From a virus: 24,204 nucleotides of DNA. A program made the translations under genes and the position numbers. The stretch covers positions 1-24,204 of IMG/VR virus record IMGVR_UViG_3300042294_001105, one strand, 5' to 3'. Positions 15,584 through 22,183 of this stretch are shown here, piece after piece (the first letter of the stretch is position 1; each line of letters opens with the position of its first letter). Under the pieces are notes generated by a model. That model was not told where the DNA came from. It did no database searches and saw nothing but the letters and a program-made list of their open reading frames with translations.

Positions 15584-15786
15584 CCATATATCAGGTGGCA
15601 AGGTTGGAGGTTGAGGCACTCAAAGAGTTTCTCGACATGGACAACTGCCACCCAGGAAACCTGATGGACTCAAGCTGCTCGCCGCTTTATTGGATTATGA
15701 ACCAAATGCTGTACGACAAGTTTCACGGACACGGCTGGGAGTTGGATCTATTGGCCGGTAGATTCGTGAAAACAAAAGGAGAGTGA
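15580..15786 (+). CDS. Small phage protein, unknown (68 aa)
   Basis: A 68-residue protein, ATG 15580 overlapping the upstream TGA. 'ARLEVEALKEFLDMDNCHPGNLMDSSCSPLYWIMNQMLYDKFHGHGWELDLLAGRFVKTKGE' is helical. No family recognised; kept because of coupling and natural composition. Confidence 0.5.
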   Translation: MTIYQVARLEVEALKEFLDMDNCHPGNLMDSSCSPLYWIMNQMLYDKFHGHGWELDLLAGRFVKTKGE

Positions 15787-15787
15787 T

Positions 15788-15973
15788 ATGCCACTAGGCA
15801 AAGACATCGGAAAGAACATTCGTGAACTACGCGCCGACAATAAACGCAAGGGCAAGGCTCGCGGGGCTGGAGGTAAGCCGCGCTCGCAGAAGCAGATCCT
15901 GGCCATCGCGCTTCGGTCTGCCGGGGTGCCGCCCAAGGGTGGTCCTCGCCGGTTCCGTATGCGGAGTCGGTAA
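15788..15973 (+). CDS. Small basic protein, DUF6496-like
   Basis: A 61-residue, very basic protein preceded by an AGGAG SD. The pattern 'GKDIGKNIRELRADNKRKGKARGAGGKPRSQKQILAIALRSAG' resembles the small phage/bacterial DUF6496 type, whose 'G.gG.vksr.QAiAIaLs.A' motif ends the protein. The function of the family is unknown; the charge suggests nucleic-acid binding. Its TAA overlaps the next ATG. Confidence 0.55.
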   Translation: MPLGKDIGKNIRELRADNKRKGKARGAGGKPRSQKQILAIALRSAGVPPKGGPRRFRMRSR

Positions 15974-16170
15974 TGTCGGAAGATCGCATGGCGTGGTTGG
16001 CCGAGATTCTGGCGCGGGTGCGCCGGAGTCTGGCCAGCCACAGGGACAAGATAAACCACGCCGAGGCACACAAGGTTCGCGAGGTCATCGCGGACGTTGA
16101 CGCGGCGGCTTTAATCACAAAGGAGATAAGGAATGAACACACAGGAAGCAGTAGCGCAGGTACTAACTGA
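15973..16170 (+). CDS. Small helical phage protein, unknown
   Basis: A 65-residue protein coupled to the upstream gene (TAATG). 'MAWLAEILARVRRSLASHRDKINHAEAHKVREVIADVDAAALITKEI' is one or two charged helices. Its 3' end overlaps the next gene by 38 bases and contains that gene's strong SD. No family recognised. Confidence 0.45.
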   Translation: MSEDRMAWLAEILARVRRSLASHRDKINHAEAHKVREVIADVDAAALITKEIRNEHTGSSSAGTN

Positions 16171-16564
16171 CCGGGTCAGCACGACCGAGACAAACATCAA
16201 GGTGCTGGAGGCGAGGCTTGTCGCCGCAGTCCAGACCATCCAGCAACTTCGCCACGAGATCAGCATTGGTCGGATCGAGCGCACCAAGGCCAACGAATCG
16301 GATGCGGCGCGGGTCGTTGCCGGGATTCGTGACGAGCGGGAGATCGTGGTGCCGGAGGCACTGAAGATCGCCAAGCCAAAGATCAGGAAGGGAAAGATGA
16401 AAAGCGGCGGCGGAAACAGGACAAGGCAGATGGTCCTGAAACGCTGGGGGTTGTGGCGTATCCAGTACGAGCAGGGCTACACCACCAGGCAGATTGCCTC
16501 TGCATGGAAGTGCAACCGCTCTTCGATTGATTATGCCAGGGAACATCATTGGGGCGCGGAATAG
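16133..16564 (+). CDS. Coiled coil plus DnaA-domain-IV-like HTH protein
   Basis: A 143-residue protein with a strong SD (AAGGAGATAAGG). Residues 15-70 are a heptad-rich coiled coil ('TTETNIKVLEARLVAAVQTIQQLRHEISIGRIERTK'). Residues 85-98 are a basic linker ('KPKIRKGKMKSGGGNR'). Residues 99-143 are a helix-turn-helix: 'RWGLWRIQYEQGYTTRQIASAWKCNRSSIDYAREH', whose 'hs.rqIA..w...rSsidyA' core resembles the DNA-binding domain IV of DnaA and Trp-repressor-like HTHs. A dimeric DNA-binding protein, perhaps a regulator or an origin-binding factor, is likely. It ends the coupled chain; the next gene has its own leader. Confidence 0.6.
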   Translation: MNTQEAVAQVLTDRVSTTETNIKVLEARLVAAVQTIQQLRHEISIGRIERTKANESDAARVVAGIRDEREIVVPEALKIAKPKIRKGKMKSGGGNRTRQMVLKRWGLWRIQYEQGYTTRQIASAWKCNRSSIDYAREHHWGAE

Positions 16565-16565
16565 T

Positions 16566-16600
16566 TTGACTCTAAATAGATTCACAATAGAAAGGACACC
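16566..16600 (+). promoter_or_regulatory. TTGACT box and leader of the GT9 gene
   Basis: TTGACT begins 35 bases before ATG 16601. A TAGAAA hexamer lies 16 bases after it and could serve as -10, but transcription would then start at the ATG and lose the SD (GAAAGG at 16591-16596). Either the gene can be leaderless or the TTGACT box has another role. Confidence 0.35.
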
Positions 16601-17698
16601 ATGAAACTCTGGACCAACCAAACCAACTCAATCCACAAAGTCGATGACTCGATGCTTTTCCCGCGCAACACCTATGTGTTGCCCGACGAGCTTACCGGAC
16701 CGATGTGGGAAGACTCCATACCCTGTCCGCACAAGATCAAGCCGTACTATCCTGGCCGCGCGACCGGCGGTGCCACGGCGGTGTACCGGGCCGGAGCGAT
16801 TGGGGATGCAATCATCACGACTGCCTTTGTGCATTATTTGGTCAACGAGTCGGGCGGGTGCGTGGATGTGTACGCACCGGCCAGGAACCTTCCGCTTTAT
16901 GCCGGGCTGGGAGCCAAGCTGTTCCCGCTTCCGCCTACGCTGGAAGCCTGGGATAGCTATGACGCGCACCTGCCGACCGACGACTTGTTCTCCGGCCAGG
17001 TTGGCAATACCAAGCTGGGTACTGGTCCGGGCAACTGCTACGACAGGATTTACACCTGGATGAATGCGGGGGACGTAGATCCAAAGTATAAACGCCCACA
17101 CCTATACCTGATCGAGCCAGACCACAAGGAACTTATGGAAATGGGCAAGTGGCCAATTAAACAGGATTATTTTGCGTATCATGTAAGTTCATCCGGCCCG
17201 ACCAGAACCTACCCGCCCAAGCAAGGACAGGAAGCCGTGCTGGCATTGCTCGAGGCTTTCCCGAACCACAAGGCCGTCATCATCGGGCTGGACAACTCCA
17301 ACAACTTCAAGGTGGATCACCCTCGCGTGATCGACCTGTTCAACACGACCAAGCAGTTCCGCTCGCTGTTCCCGATTGTAAGTGGAGCCGACTTCGTGGT
17401 TGCGCCGGACAGCAGTGTCAACCATGTGGCCGCCGCCTTCGACACGCCTTGTGTGTCGCTATGGGGCAGCTATCACCCGGACGACCGAATGACCTACTAT
17501 CCAAAGAACATTTCGGTCTTCAAGCCGGACACCTGCCCACACGCTCCGTGCCGCCCTCATGCGGGTCTACCGCAGCAGAAGTGCAAGGACGCGACAAACA
17601 AGACACCGAAGACGCAGATGTGGTGCAATGCCCTTCGCAACATCACCTCGCAGGATATTGTCGAGGCGGCGAAGAAGGCGATGGAGTTGGAGGGATAA
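16601..17698 (+). CDS. Glycosyltransferase family 9 (heptosyltransferase-like)
   Basis: A 365-residue GT-B glycosyltransferase with SD GAAAGG. N-terminal domain: 'YRAGAIGDAIITTAFVHYLV' (62-81), the GT9 'GiGDal..tp.l..L' start. C-terminal nucleotide-sugar domain: 'AVIIGLDNSNNF', then 'ISGADFVVAPDSSVNHVAAAFDTPCVSLWGSYHPDD' (about 261-295), the hallmark of ADP-heptose:LPS heptosyltransferases (D270-S-S/G, then H275). The last 60 residues add four Cys (312, 317, 328, 342), unusual for GT9 and possibly a zinc site. In bacteria the family builds LPS core. In a phage it may change a surface glycan or act with the oxygenase and GT-A enzyme. Confidence 0.75.
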   Translation: MKLWTNQTNSIHKVDDSMLFPRNTYVLPDELTGPMWEDSIPCPHKIKPYYPGRATGGATAVYRAGAIGDAIITTAFVHYLVNESGGCVDVYAPARNLPLYAGLGAKLFPLPPTLEAWDSYDAHLPTDDLFSGQVGNTKLGTGPGNCYDRIYTWMNAGDVDPKYKRPHLYLIEPDHKELMEMGKWPIKQDYFAYHVSSSGPTRTYPPKQGQEAVLALLEAFPNHKAVIIGLDNSNNFKVDHPRVIDLFNTTKQFRSLFPIVSGADFVVAPDSSVNHVAAAFDTPCVSLWGSYHPDDRMTYYPKNISVFKPDTCPHAPCRPHAGLPQQKCKDATNKTPKTQMWCNALRNITSQDIVEAAKKAMELEG

Positions 17699-17711
17699 TT
17701 TAATCCGGCGC

Positions 17712-17956
17712 ATGGTGTGCGGAGAGATTCCGCAACGGGAAGTCCTCCTAGTGTGTTCTCCCCTTGAAACAAAGCCGGATTGTTTTTATTATGAACCGAT
17801 GCCCCGAATGGTACGCAAGGAGATCTTGCGGCTGGCCACGAAAGTTCGGCCATTTGAAACAAAGGGGCATTATACTTTGCATTAGACAAACTAATAGGCA
17901 CACCGAACATCCTTGCGTCATGCGATCCTGATGTCATTGTGCTGGGAAATAAATGA
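17712..17956 (+). CDS. Small gene in two frames: possible -1 frameshift product (81 aa)
   Basis: Frame one runs from ATG 17712 to TAG 17885 ('MVCGEIPQREVLLVCSPLET', ...'RMVRKEILRLATKVRPFETKG'). The -1 frame continues a natural-looking protein from 17867 ('ALYFALDKLIGTPNILASCD', 'PDVIVLGNK') to TGA 17956, whose bases overlap an ATG. The two join at 17861-17867, which reads A-AAG-GGG in the zero frame, an X-XXY-YYZ slippery heptamer. The joined product is 81 residues. Alternatives are an indel (real decay or sequencing error) or chance. The start lacks a good SD (GGAGGG is 18 bases away), so expression is uncertain. No family recognised. Confidence 0.4.
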
Positions 17957-17978
17957 ACTTTCAAGCTAAGACATTGCC

Positions 17979-18614
17979 ATGATGTACGACAAGCATGGCA
18001 ACCGCCCGACCAAGGGCGCAAGAAGCATCGACTACGACGACACGGTGCTGATCGCCAAGTGTGGTCCGATCAAGTTTCACCATTGGGCCAGGGAAACCGC
18101 CGACCCGGACACATGGAGCGAGCCGGAGACAGACTGGCACCTGGAATGGAAAACCCACTTCCACAAGGACAACGTGGAGAAGTCAATCGAGGTGGACGGC
18201 ATCAAGCACCGCATGGACGCGAGGATGTATGTAGGAGGGGTTCGTCATGCCATCGAGTTCCAGCACAGCCCGATCAGCGTTGAGGAGATCCAGCAACGCG
18301 AGGCTGGCTACGTCAACATGGTATGGATCTTTGACTGCATCGGCAAGGAAATGCCAAGCAATCATGTCGGGGATGGCATCATCAGGATATGGTGGAAGAG
18401 GCCGCGCACGTCTATCCTGTGGTGCAACCAGCCGGTGCTGCTGGACATTGGCGATGCTGGCGTTTACCAGCTCATTTCAATGCCTGAATATGAAAATGAT
18501 TTTTGGTATGGACGGCATTGCCACAAGCGTGAGATGATCGAGACGCTAACGAGCGGCACGTTTTCACAATCAACGAAAGCACTGGAACAACTAATCAAGG
18601 AGGGCGCGGCATGA
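17979..18614 (+). CDS. CoiA-like PD-(D/E)XK nuclease
   Basis: A 211-residue protein. The N-terminus 'MMYDKHGNRPTKGARSIDYDDTVLIAKCGPIKFHHWARE' matches the small N-terminal domain of CoiA-like proteins. The nuclease core follows: 'DPDTWSEPETDWHLEWKTHF' (Glu49..His54..Trp57-Lys58), 'HRMDARM' (Asp80), 'AIEFQHSPISVEEIQQREAGYVNMVWIFD' (Glu93-x-Gln95). This is the competence-protein CoiA-like branch of the PD-(D/E)XK fold, common in phages. No SD precedes ATG 17979; a nine-codon ATG frame (17953-17982) ends exactly over it and starts over the stop of the upstream two-frame gene, so coupling is possible. Its stop overlaps the primase ATG. Confidence 0.7.
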   Translation: MMYDKHGNRPTKGARSIDYDDTVLIAKCGPIKFHHWARETADPDTWSEPETDWHLEWKTHFHKDNVEKSIEVDGIKHRMDARMYVGGVRHAIEFQHSPISVEEIQQREAGYVNMVWIFDCIGKEMPSNHVGDGIIRIWWKRPRTSILWCNQPVLLDIGDAGVYQLISMPEYENDFWYGRHCHKREMIETLTSGTFSQSTKALEQLIKEGAA

Positions 18615-20566
18615 CGCAGGAAAAGGTGATGGATCTGATGAAATTTTTGGGGGAAGACTGCGTGCTTTTGCCCATACCTACCGGCGAGAAGAGGCCGATG
18701 GATGCAGGCTGGCAGAAGACAACCCCGGCGGCGGCAAGGAAGCCGGAGCATCTGCGCCGACTTGAGGCGGGCAACATCGGGGTGTTGCTTGGCAAGGCTG
18801 GTGGCGGGCTGTGTTCGATTGACATCGACAGCGACGAGTCTGCGGAAGAGTTTGCCAAGCTGAACCCAACCCTGACCAAAACGCTCCAGACCAAGGGAGC
18901 CAGGGGCAGGAACTTCTGGGTCAGGATTGAGGGCGAGTTTCCGCCGCTGGCCAAGATCACGGATTGGGGGGAATGGAGGAGTGACGGCGGGCAGACGGTG
19001 ATCTGGGGCAAGCACCCGACAGGTGGCAACTACAAGTGGATCGTGGTGGAGAAGCCGATCACGATCAAGTTCTCCGACATTGTGTGGCCGGACCATCTGG
19101 ACCTGCCTTGGAAGATCAAGGTGGACAATGCCTACAACGACCTAGTCGAGGAGTTTGGCAAGCCGTGGAAGGAGGTCAGGGACAAGAAGGAGCGGGAGTT
19201 CATCGTCAGCCTTAACCAACCCTTCTGGGCGGGTAAGTACCAGCACGATCACCGGGTATTGTACGAACCGCAGGAGCAGGACTTTTACGAATACGAGGGC
19301 GAGCGCGGGATATGGCGGGTCAAGTCGGAGGATGCCATCAAGCAGGAGATCAGCCGCGACATCCTGAAGTTCAGCCGCGAGCAAAACAGGCCGGAGATTG
19401 AACACATGAGATCGGACAACTCGCTGGCCGGAATCGTGCGCCAGCTTCGCGGTATCGTGGAGCATCGGGATGCCTTCACCCTGCACCGCATCCCAGGGGT
19501 GCATTGCTCCAATCGCTTCATCAAGTTCGAGGCGGGGGCAATCGAGGAGCATGAGTTCAGCCCTGACTTCTTCTCGCGCAATCAATGCCCGGTCGAGTTC
19601 AGGGGGTTGGATCTGGTGCCGGAAAGATTTTTGAATGAACTGGCCGTGCCAGCCATCCCAGATCCAGACGATCTGCTCTTGTTCCAGAAGTATCTTGGGA
19701 TGTGCCTGTTCGGGCGCAACATCATCCAGAGGTTCATGGTGCTGTACGGTCAGGCGGGTGGCGGCAAATCAACCCTGCACAACGTGGTTCACCTGCTTTC
19801 GGGCAAGGAGAACATGGCGCAGCTACGCACCCAGCACCTCGACAAGCAGTTTGAGCTTTACCGCTACCGCGCCAAGACGCTCCTGTCCGGCGTGGACGTG
19901 CCAGGGAACTTTCTGCAAATGGGCGGGGCCAAGGTCATCAAGGGGCTTACCGGAGGTGACGTGCTGGATGCGGAAGGCAAGGGGATTAACGATGGTTATC
20001 ACATCGTTGGCAACTACAACATCATCATCACGGCCAACGAGAAGCTGCGGGTCAGCCTGGAGGGGGATGTCGAGGCTTGGAGACGCAGGTTGCTTTTGCT
20101 GGAGTTCAACCAGCCACCGCCCGCAAGGAAGATCGACCGCTTTGCGGAGAAGCTGGTGGAGGAGGAAGGTCCGGCCATCCTTGCTTGGGGCTTGCGGGGC
20201 TTCCTGCTACTACAGAAAGACGTGGAAGAGACGGGCGACATCCGCCTGCCCGACTCCCAGGCCAAGCGTATCCATAACCTATTGGCAGAGTCAGAGTCGG
20301 TTGACCATTTCATCCATGACCGGGTGGACAAGGTAAAAGGATCGGATGTAACAATGGAGGAGTTTGTTCAGCTATACGGCCTGTATTGCGCCGAGAAGGG
20401 CTGGAGGCCGCTGTCCGGCTCACGCATGAGTCACCTCATCAGGGACAAGATGCTGGAGCTTCGCCAGAGCAATATCTCCAACAGCGTCAGGAAGTCCAAG
20501 AAGGGCTTCAGAAACATCCATGTGCAGGGTCAGGAGGAGGAGGGCTATGCCGATGCTGGATTCTAA
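18611..20566 (+). CDS. Primase-polymerase / SF3 helicase fusion
   Basis: A 651-residue replication protein with ATGA coupling and an AAGGAGGG SD. Residues 1-150 are an AEP prim-pol domain: 'GEKRPMDAGWQ', 'NIGVLLGKAGGGLCSIDIDSDE' (catalytic Asp71, Asp73), 'KGARGRNFWVRI', 'DGGQTVIWGKHPTGGNYKW'. Residues about 240-345 are a D5_N-like linker. Residues 370-500 are the SF3 helicase: Walker A 'LYGQAGGGKSTLHNVV' (378-393), B-like 'LLSGVDVPG' (424-432), motif C 'NIIITANEKLRVS' (Asn476), arginine finger in 'WRRRLLLLEFNQP' (490-502). A winged-helix-like tail follows ('TMEEFVQLYGLYCAEKGWRPLSGSRMSHLIRDKM'). It unwinds the origin and synthesises primers. Its 3' end encodes the polypurine SD of the next gene. 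Confidence 0.85.
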   Translation: MTQEKVMDLMKFLGEDCVLLPIPTGEKRPMDAGWQKTTPAAARKPEHLRRLEAGNIGVLLGKAGGGLCSIDIDSDESAEEFAKLNPTLTKTLQTKGARGRNFWVRIEGEFPPLAKITDWGEWRSDGGQTVIWGKHPTGGNYKWIVVEKPITIKFSDIVWPDHLDLPWKIKVDNAYNDLVEEFGKPWKEVRDKKEREFIVSLNQPFWAGKYQHDHRVLYEPQEQDFYEYEGERGIWRVKSEDAIKQEISRDILKFSREQNRPEIEHMRSDNSLAGIVRQLRGIVEHRDAFTLHRIPGVHCSNRFIKFEAGAIEEHEFSPDFFSRNQCPVEFRGLDLVPERFLNELAVPAIPDPDDLLLFQKYLGMCLFGRNIIQRFMVLYGQAGGGKSTLHNVVHLLSGKENMAQLRTQHLDKQFELYRYRAKTLLSGVDVPGNFLQMGGAKVIKGLTGGDVLDAEGKGINDGYHIVGNYNIIITANEKLRVSLEGDVEAWRRRLLLLEFNQPPPARKIDRFAEKLVEEEGPAILAWGLRGFLLLQKDVEETGDIRLPDSQAKRIHNLLAESESVDHFIHDRVDKVKGSDVTMEEFVQLYGLYCAEKGWRPLSGSRMSHLIRDKMLELRQSNISNSVRKSKKGFRNIHVQGQEEEGYADAGF

Positions 20567-21284
20567 GAAGCTGGTTGGTAATGTCGGCGGGGCTTGGGTC
20601 AGAGGTACGCCGACCAAAACCACCTCCAAGGGCGATGAGTACCGCTGCCCAGCTTGCGCCCAGGGGGGCGGTGATGCGGGTGGTCAGCATCTTATAGTGT
20701 TCAAGGATAGGGCCACCTTTGCCTGCGCTGCTTACCCAAATGACCTAAATCATAGGAGAATTATATGGAATCTAGCCGGGGATAAGAACAAGGGTAGGCC
20801 GGAGCCTATCGTACCAAGAAAGGTGGAGCAGAAGAATACCTTCATAGGAAAGCACGTCATGGATATGGAGAAGCTGGCCAAGGAGGTGAGGGAGAGGGAT
20901 GCGGATCTTGTCGCAGCAAGGAAGGAGAGGGAAGCGGAAGCCAAGCGGCTTGCTAAAGTTACTATTAAAGAAACACAACATATAGACGCTAAATGCGACA
21001 AAGAGCGGTTTGGGACGTTTGGGACGGTTATTTTGAGTTCAGCTAATATGCCCCCACCCCCTAATAAAGAAACTACTATTATAAACCATGGTGGGGGGTA
21101 TGCTCCGATGACATACGAAAAGGCATCCCAAACGTCCCAAGTTAGGCCAACCATGCCCATGGGTGCTTCGCCCATGCCGGAAGGGTATTGCCGTACCTGC
21201 TGGAATAAATGGGGTAAGATGGTCAGGGAATACGAGGACATAGGCTGCGAGATTTGTGCGGCCAAAGAAGCCGTATTGGTGTAG
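20547..21284 (+). CDS. Zinc-finger protein linked to the primase (CHC2-like plus zinc ribbon)
   Basis: A 245-residue protein; ATG 20547 follows a purine-rich SD (GGAGGAGGAGGG) within the primase gene. Residues 30-75 resemble a primase zinc-binding domain: 'DEYRCPACAQGGGDAGGQHLIVFKDRATFACAAYPND', with Cys34-x2-Cys37 and Cys60. Residues 104-140 are a charged coiled coil. Residues 155-205 are low complexity and encode inverted DNA repeats. Residues 215-237 are a C-terminal zinc ribbon ('CRTCWNKWGKMVREYEDIGCEIC'). The upstream prim-pol/helicase lacks a zinc finger, so this may be its split-off DNA-recognition subunit. No Toprim motif is seen. Confidence 0.6.
   Translation: MPMLDSKKLVGNVGGAWVRGTPTKTTSKGDEYRCPACAQGGGDAGGQHLIVFKDRATFACAAYPNDLNHRRIIWNLAGDKNKGRPEPIVPRKVEQKNTFIGKHVMDMEKLAKEVRERDADLVAARKEREAEAKRLAKVTIKETQHIDAKCDKERFGTFGTVILSSANMPPPPNKETTIINHGGGYAPMTYEKASQTSQVRPTMPMGASPMPEGYCRTCWNKWGKMVREYEDIGCEICAAKEAVLV
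21010..21140. repeat. Inverted repeat with tandem TTTGGGACG iterons
   Basis: TTTGGGACG occurs twice in tandem (21009-21026). The 15-mer at 21010-21024 (TTGGGACGTTTGGGA) returns as its exact reverse complement at 21126-21140. Nested inside, CCCCCACC (21051-21058) faces GGTGGGGG (21090-21097). The loop contains the AT-rich stretch 21061-21085. It lies inside the zinc-finger gene. Confidence 0.7.
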
Positions 21285-21299
21285 CTCTTTTTAGATCCT

Positions 21300-21321
21300 C
21301 CCGCTTGTGCTAAACTGCGGG
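21300..21321 (+). promoter_or_regulatory. Small hairpin directly before the 21323 start codon
   Basis: CCCGC (21300-21304) can pair with GCGGG (21317-21321), one base before ATG 21323. The 3' arm GCGGGA is the only SD-like sequence, so the hairpin could hide the ribosome site. The stem is only five base pairs. Confidence 0.3.
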
Positions 21322-21322
21322 A

Positions 21323-21469
21323 ATGAAACGCCCCGGCCTATACGCCAACATCAACGCCCGCCGTAAGGCTGGCACATCCCGCCCTAAATCCCAATCTACC
21401 ATTTCACCCCGCACTTGGCGCATGATGAAGGCCAAGAAGGGCGGCTTCAGTGAAAAGCCCAAGGGTTGA
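21323..21469 (+). CDS. Small basic conserved phage protein (48 aa)
   Basis: A 48-residue protein, 'MKRPGLYANINARRKAGTSR' followed by 'PKSQSTISPRTWRMMKAKKGGFSEKPKG'. The 'krpGLYaNI..rRkaG.s......isp' opening is a familiar motif of very small basic phage proteins found near structural or replication genes; the function is unknown. It overlaps the next gene by 20 bases. Recognition rests on the opening motif. Confidence 0.6.
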   Translation: MKRPGLYANINARRKAGTSRPKSQSTISPRTWRMMKAKKGGFSEKPKG

Positions 21470-21692
21470 CCTGGCCTGGGCGTATATCGAGCTTCTCCTG
21501 ACAGAGAACTCCCGCCTGCATCAGACCATAGCCAAGGTGGACCGACTCTGTGGTGACATCTTAGCCGACTGCTCCCGCGAGGTGTACGAGGCAAACATGG
21601 TCAGCCTGACAGATGACCTAGAGGACTTGGGAAAGTTCCTTGAAGTACACCAAGAAAAGATTAAACTACTGGCAGGAGCATTAAACCAATGA
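21450..21692 (+). CDS. Small helical phage protein, unknown (80 aa)
   Basis: Starts at GTG 21450 with SD AAGGGCGG in the preceding gene. The 80 residues are helical with heptad spacing ('VDLAWAYIELLLTENSRLHQTIAKVDRLCGDILADCSREVYEANMVSLTDDLEDLGKFLEVHQEKIKLLAGAL'). It is probably a small coiled-coil protein. Its TGA overlaps the next ATG. No family recognised. Confidence 0.5.
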   Translation: MKSPRVDLAWAYIELLLTENSRLHQTIAKVDRLCGDILADCSREVYEANMVSLTDDLEDLGKFLEVHQEKIKLLAGALNQ

Positions 21693-21919
21693 AACAATCC
21701 CCATGCAACAGGCCGGTGCGTACCCCTGGAGGGTCAAAGAAGTTTAAGGTTCGAGCCTGTTCGGGTGGCAAGTCCAAGACCATCCGCTTTGGCGATCCAA
21801 AGATGACCATTAAGAAGTCCATACCAGGACGGCGCAAGAGCTTTAGGGCTAGGCATCGGTGTGACAGCAACCCGCCCAGCAAGCTTACGGCTAGGTACTG
21901 GTCTTGCCGCAAGTGGTAG
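21689..21919 (+). CDS. Conserved small basic phage protein (FGD...SFRARH...ARYWSC type)
   Basis: A 76-residue protein, ATGA-coupled. Motif order: 'KKFKVRACSGGKSKTIRFGDPKMTIKK', 'GRRKSFRARHRCDSNPPSKLTARYWSCRKW'. The signature 'vrFGD..M.Ik...p.RRkSFrARH.Cd......ARYWSC..W' is widely conserved in phages, including cyanophages. The role is not established to my knowledge; two or three Cys and a His may bind zinc. It is the last plus-strand gene before the convergent minus-strand operon. Confidence 0.65.
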   Translation: MKQSPCNRPVRTPGGSKKFKVRACSGGKSKTIRFGDPKMTIKKSIPGRRKSFRARHRCDSNPPSKLTARYWSCRKW

Positions 21920-22183
21920 TCAGTTGAAAAGTAAGAAGGCTTTAAAATCGACGTATTGCCACCTAGGAGCCTCGCCACGAGGTCATGCATCTGGAATCAA
22001 TAAAGTGGCTGAGGATAAAGAAGCACCCCTAAGTTTGCGTTTAAATGAGGAATCCTATCGCCAAGCTACCGTTCTTGCGGCTCCTTTAGGCAACCGAGCG
22101 TGCTGTATTTCAATAGGCTGAACTACCGTTCATATCCCTTATAGGACATAGCGTCCTTATACCGCCCTTATAGGGTCGCCACC
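21920..22183. other. Convergent intergenic region with short repeats and hairpins
   Basis: The region separates plus-strand genes from the minus-strand operon. It holds CCTCG-CCA-CGAGG (a perfect five-bp hairpin at about 21970), three CCTTATA repeats between 22136 and 22176, and overlapping stems CCCT-TAT-AGGG and TAGGGT-CGCC-ACCCTA (22171-22186), the latter covering the stop codon of the minus-strand gene. A frame without a standard ATG start (TTG at about 21924 to TGA 22121) encodes 'KEAPLSLRLNEESYRQATVLA', which looks slightly RHH-like but is not convincing. A two-way terminator function is possible; no U-tract is present. Confidence 0.35.

Noticed and set aside
16566-16593. TTGACT-16 bp-TAGAAA as an ordinary sigma70 promoter
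   Set aside because: Transcription would start at the ATG and remove the good SD, so the hexamers are reported only as part of the TTGACW set.
17557-18021. 154-codon minus-strand open frame covering the gap after the GT9 gene
   Set aside because: No SD, no motif, overlaps two plus-strand genes; the plus-strand two-frame gene explains the gap better.
18464-19096. 210-codon minus-strand open frame opposite the CoiA-like and primase genes
   Set aside because: Shadow of two strongly supported genes; composition is unlike a real protein.
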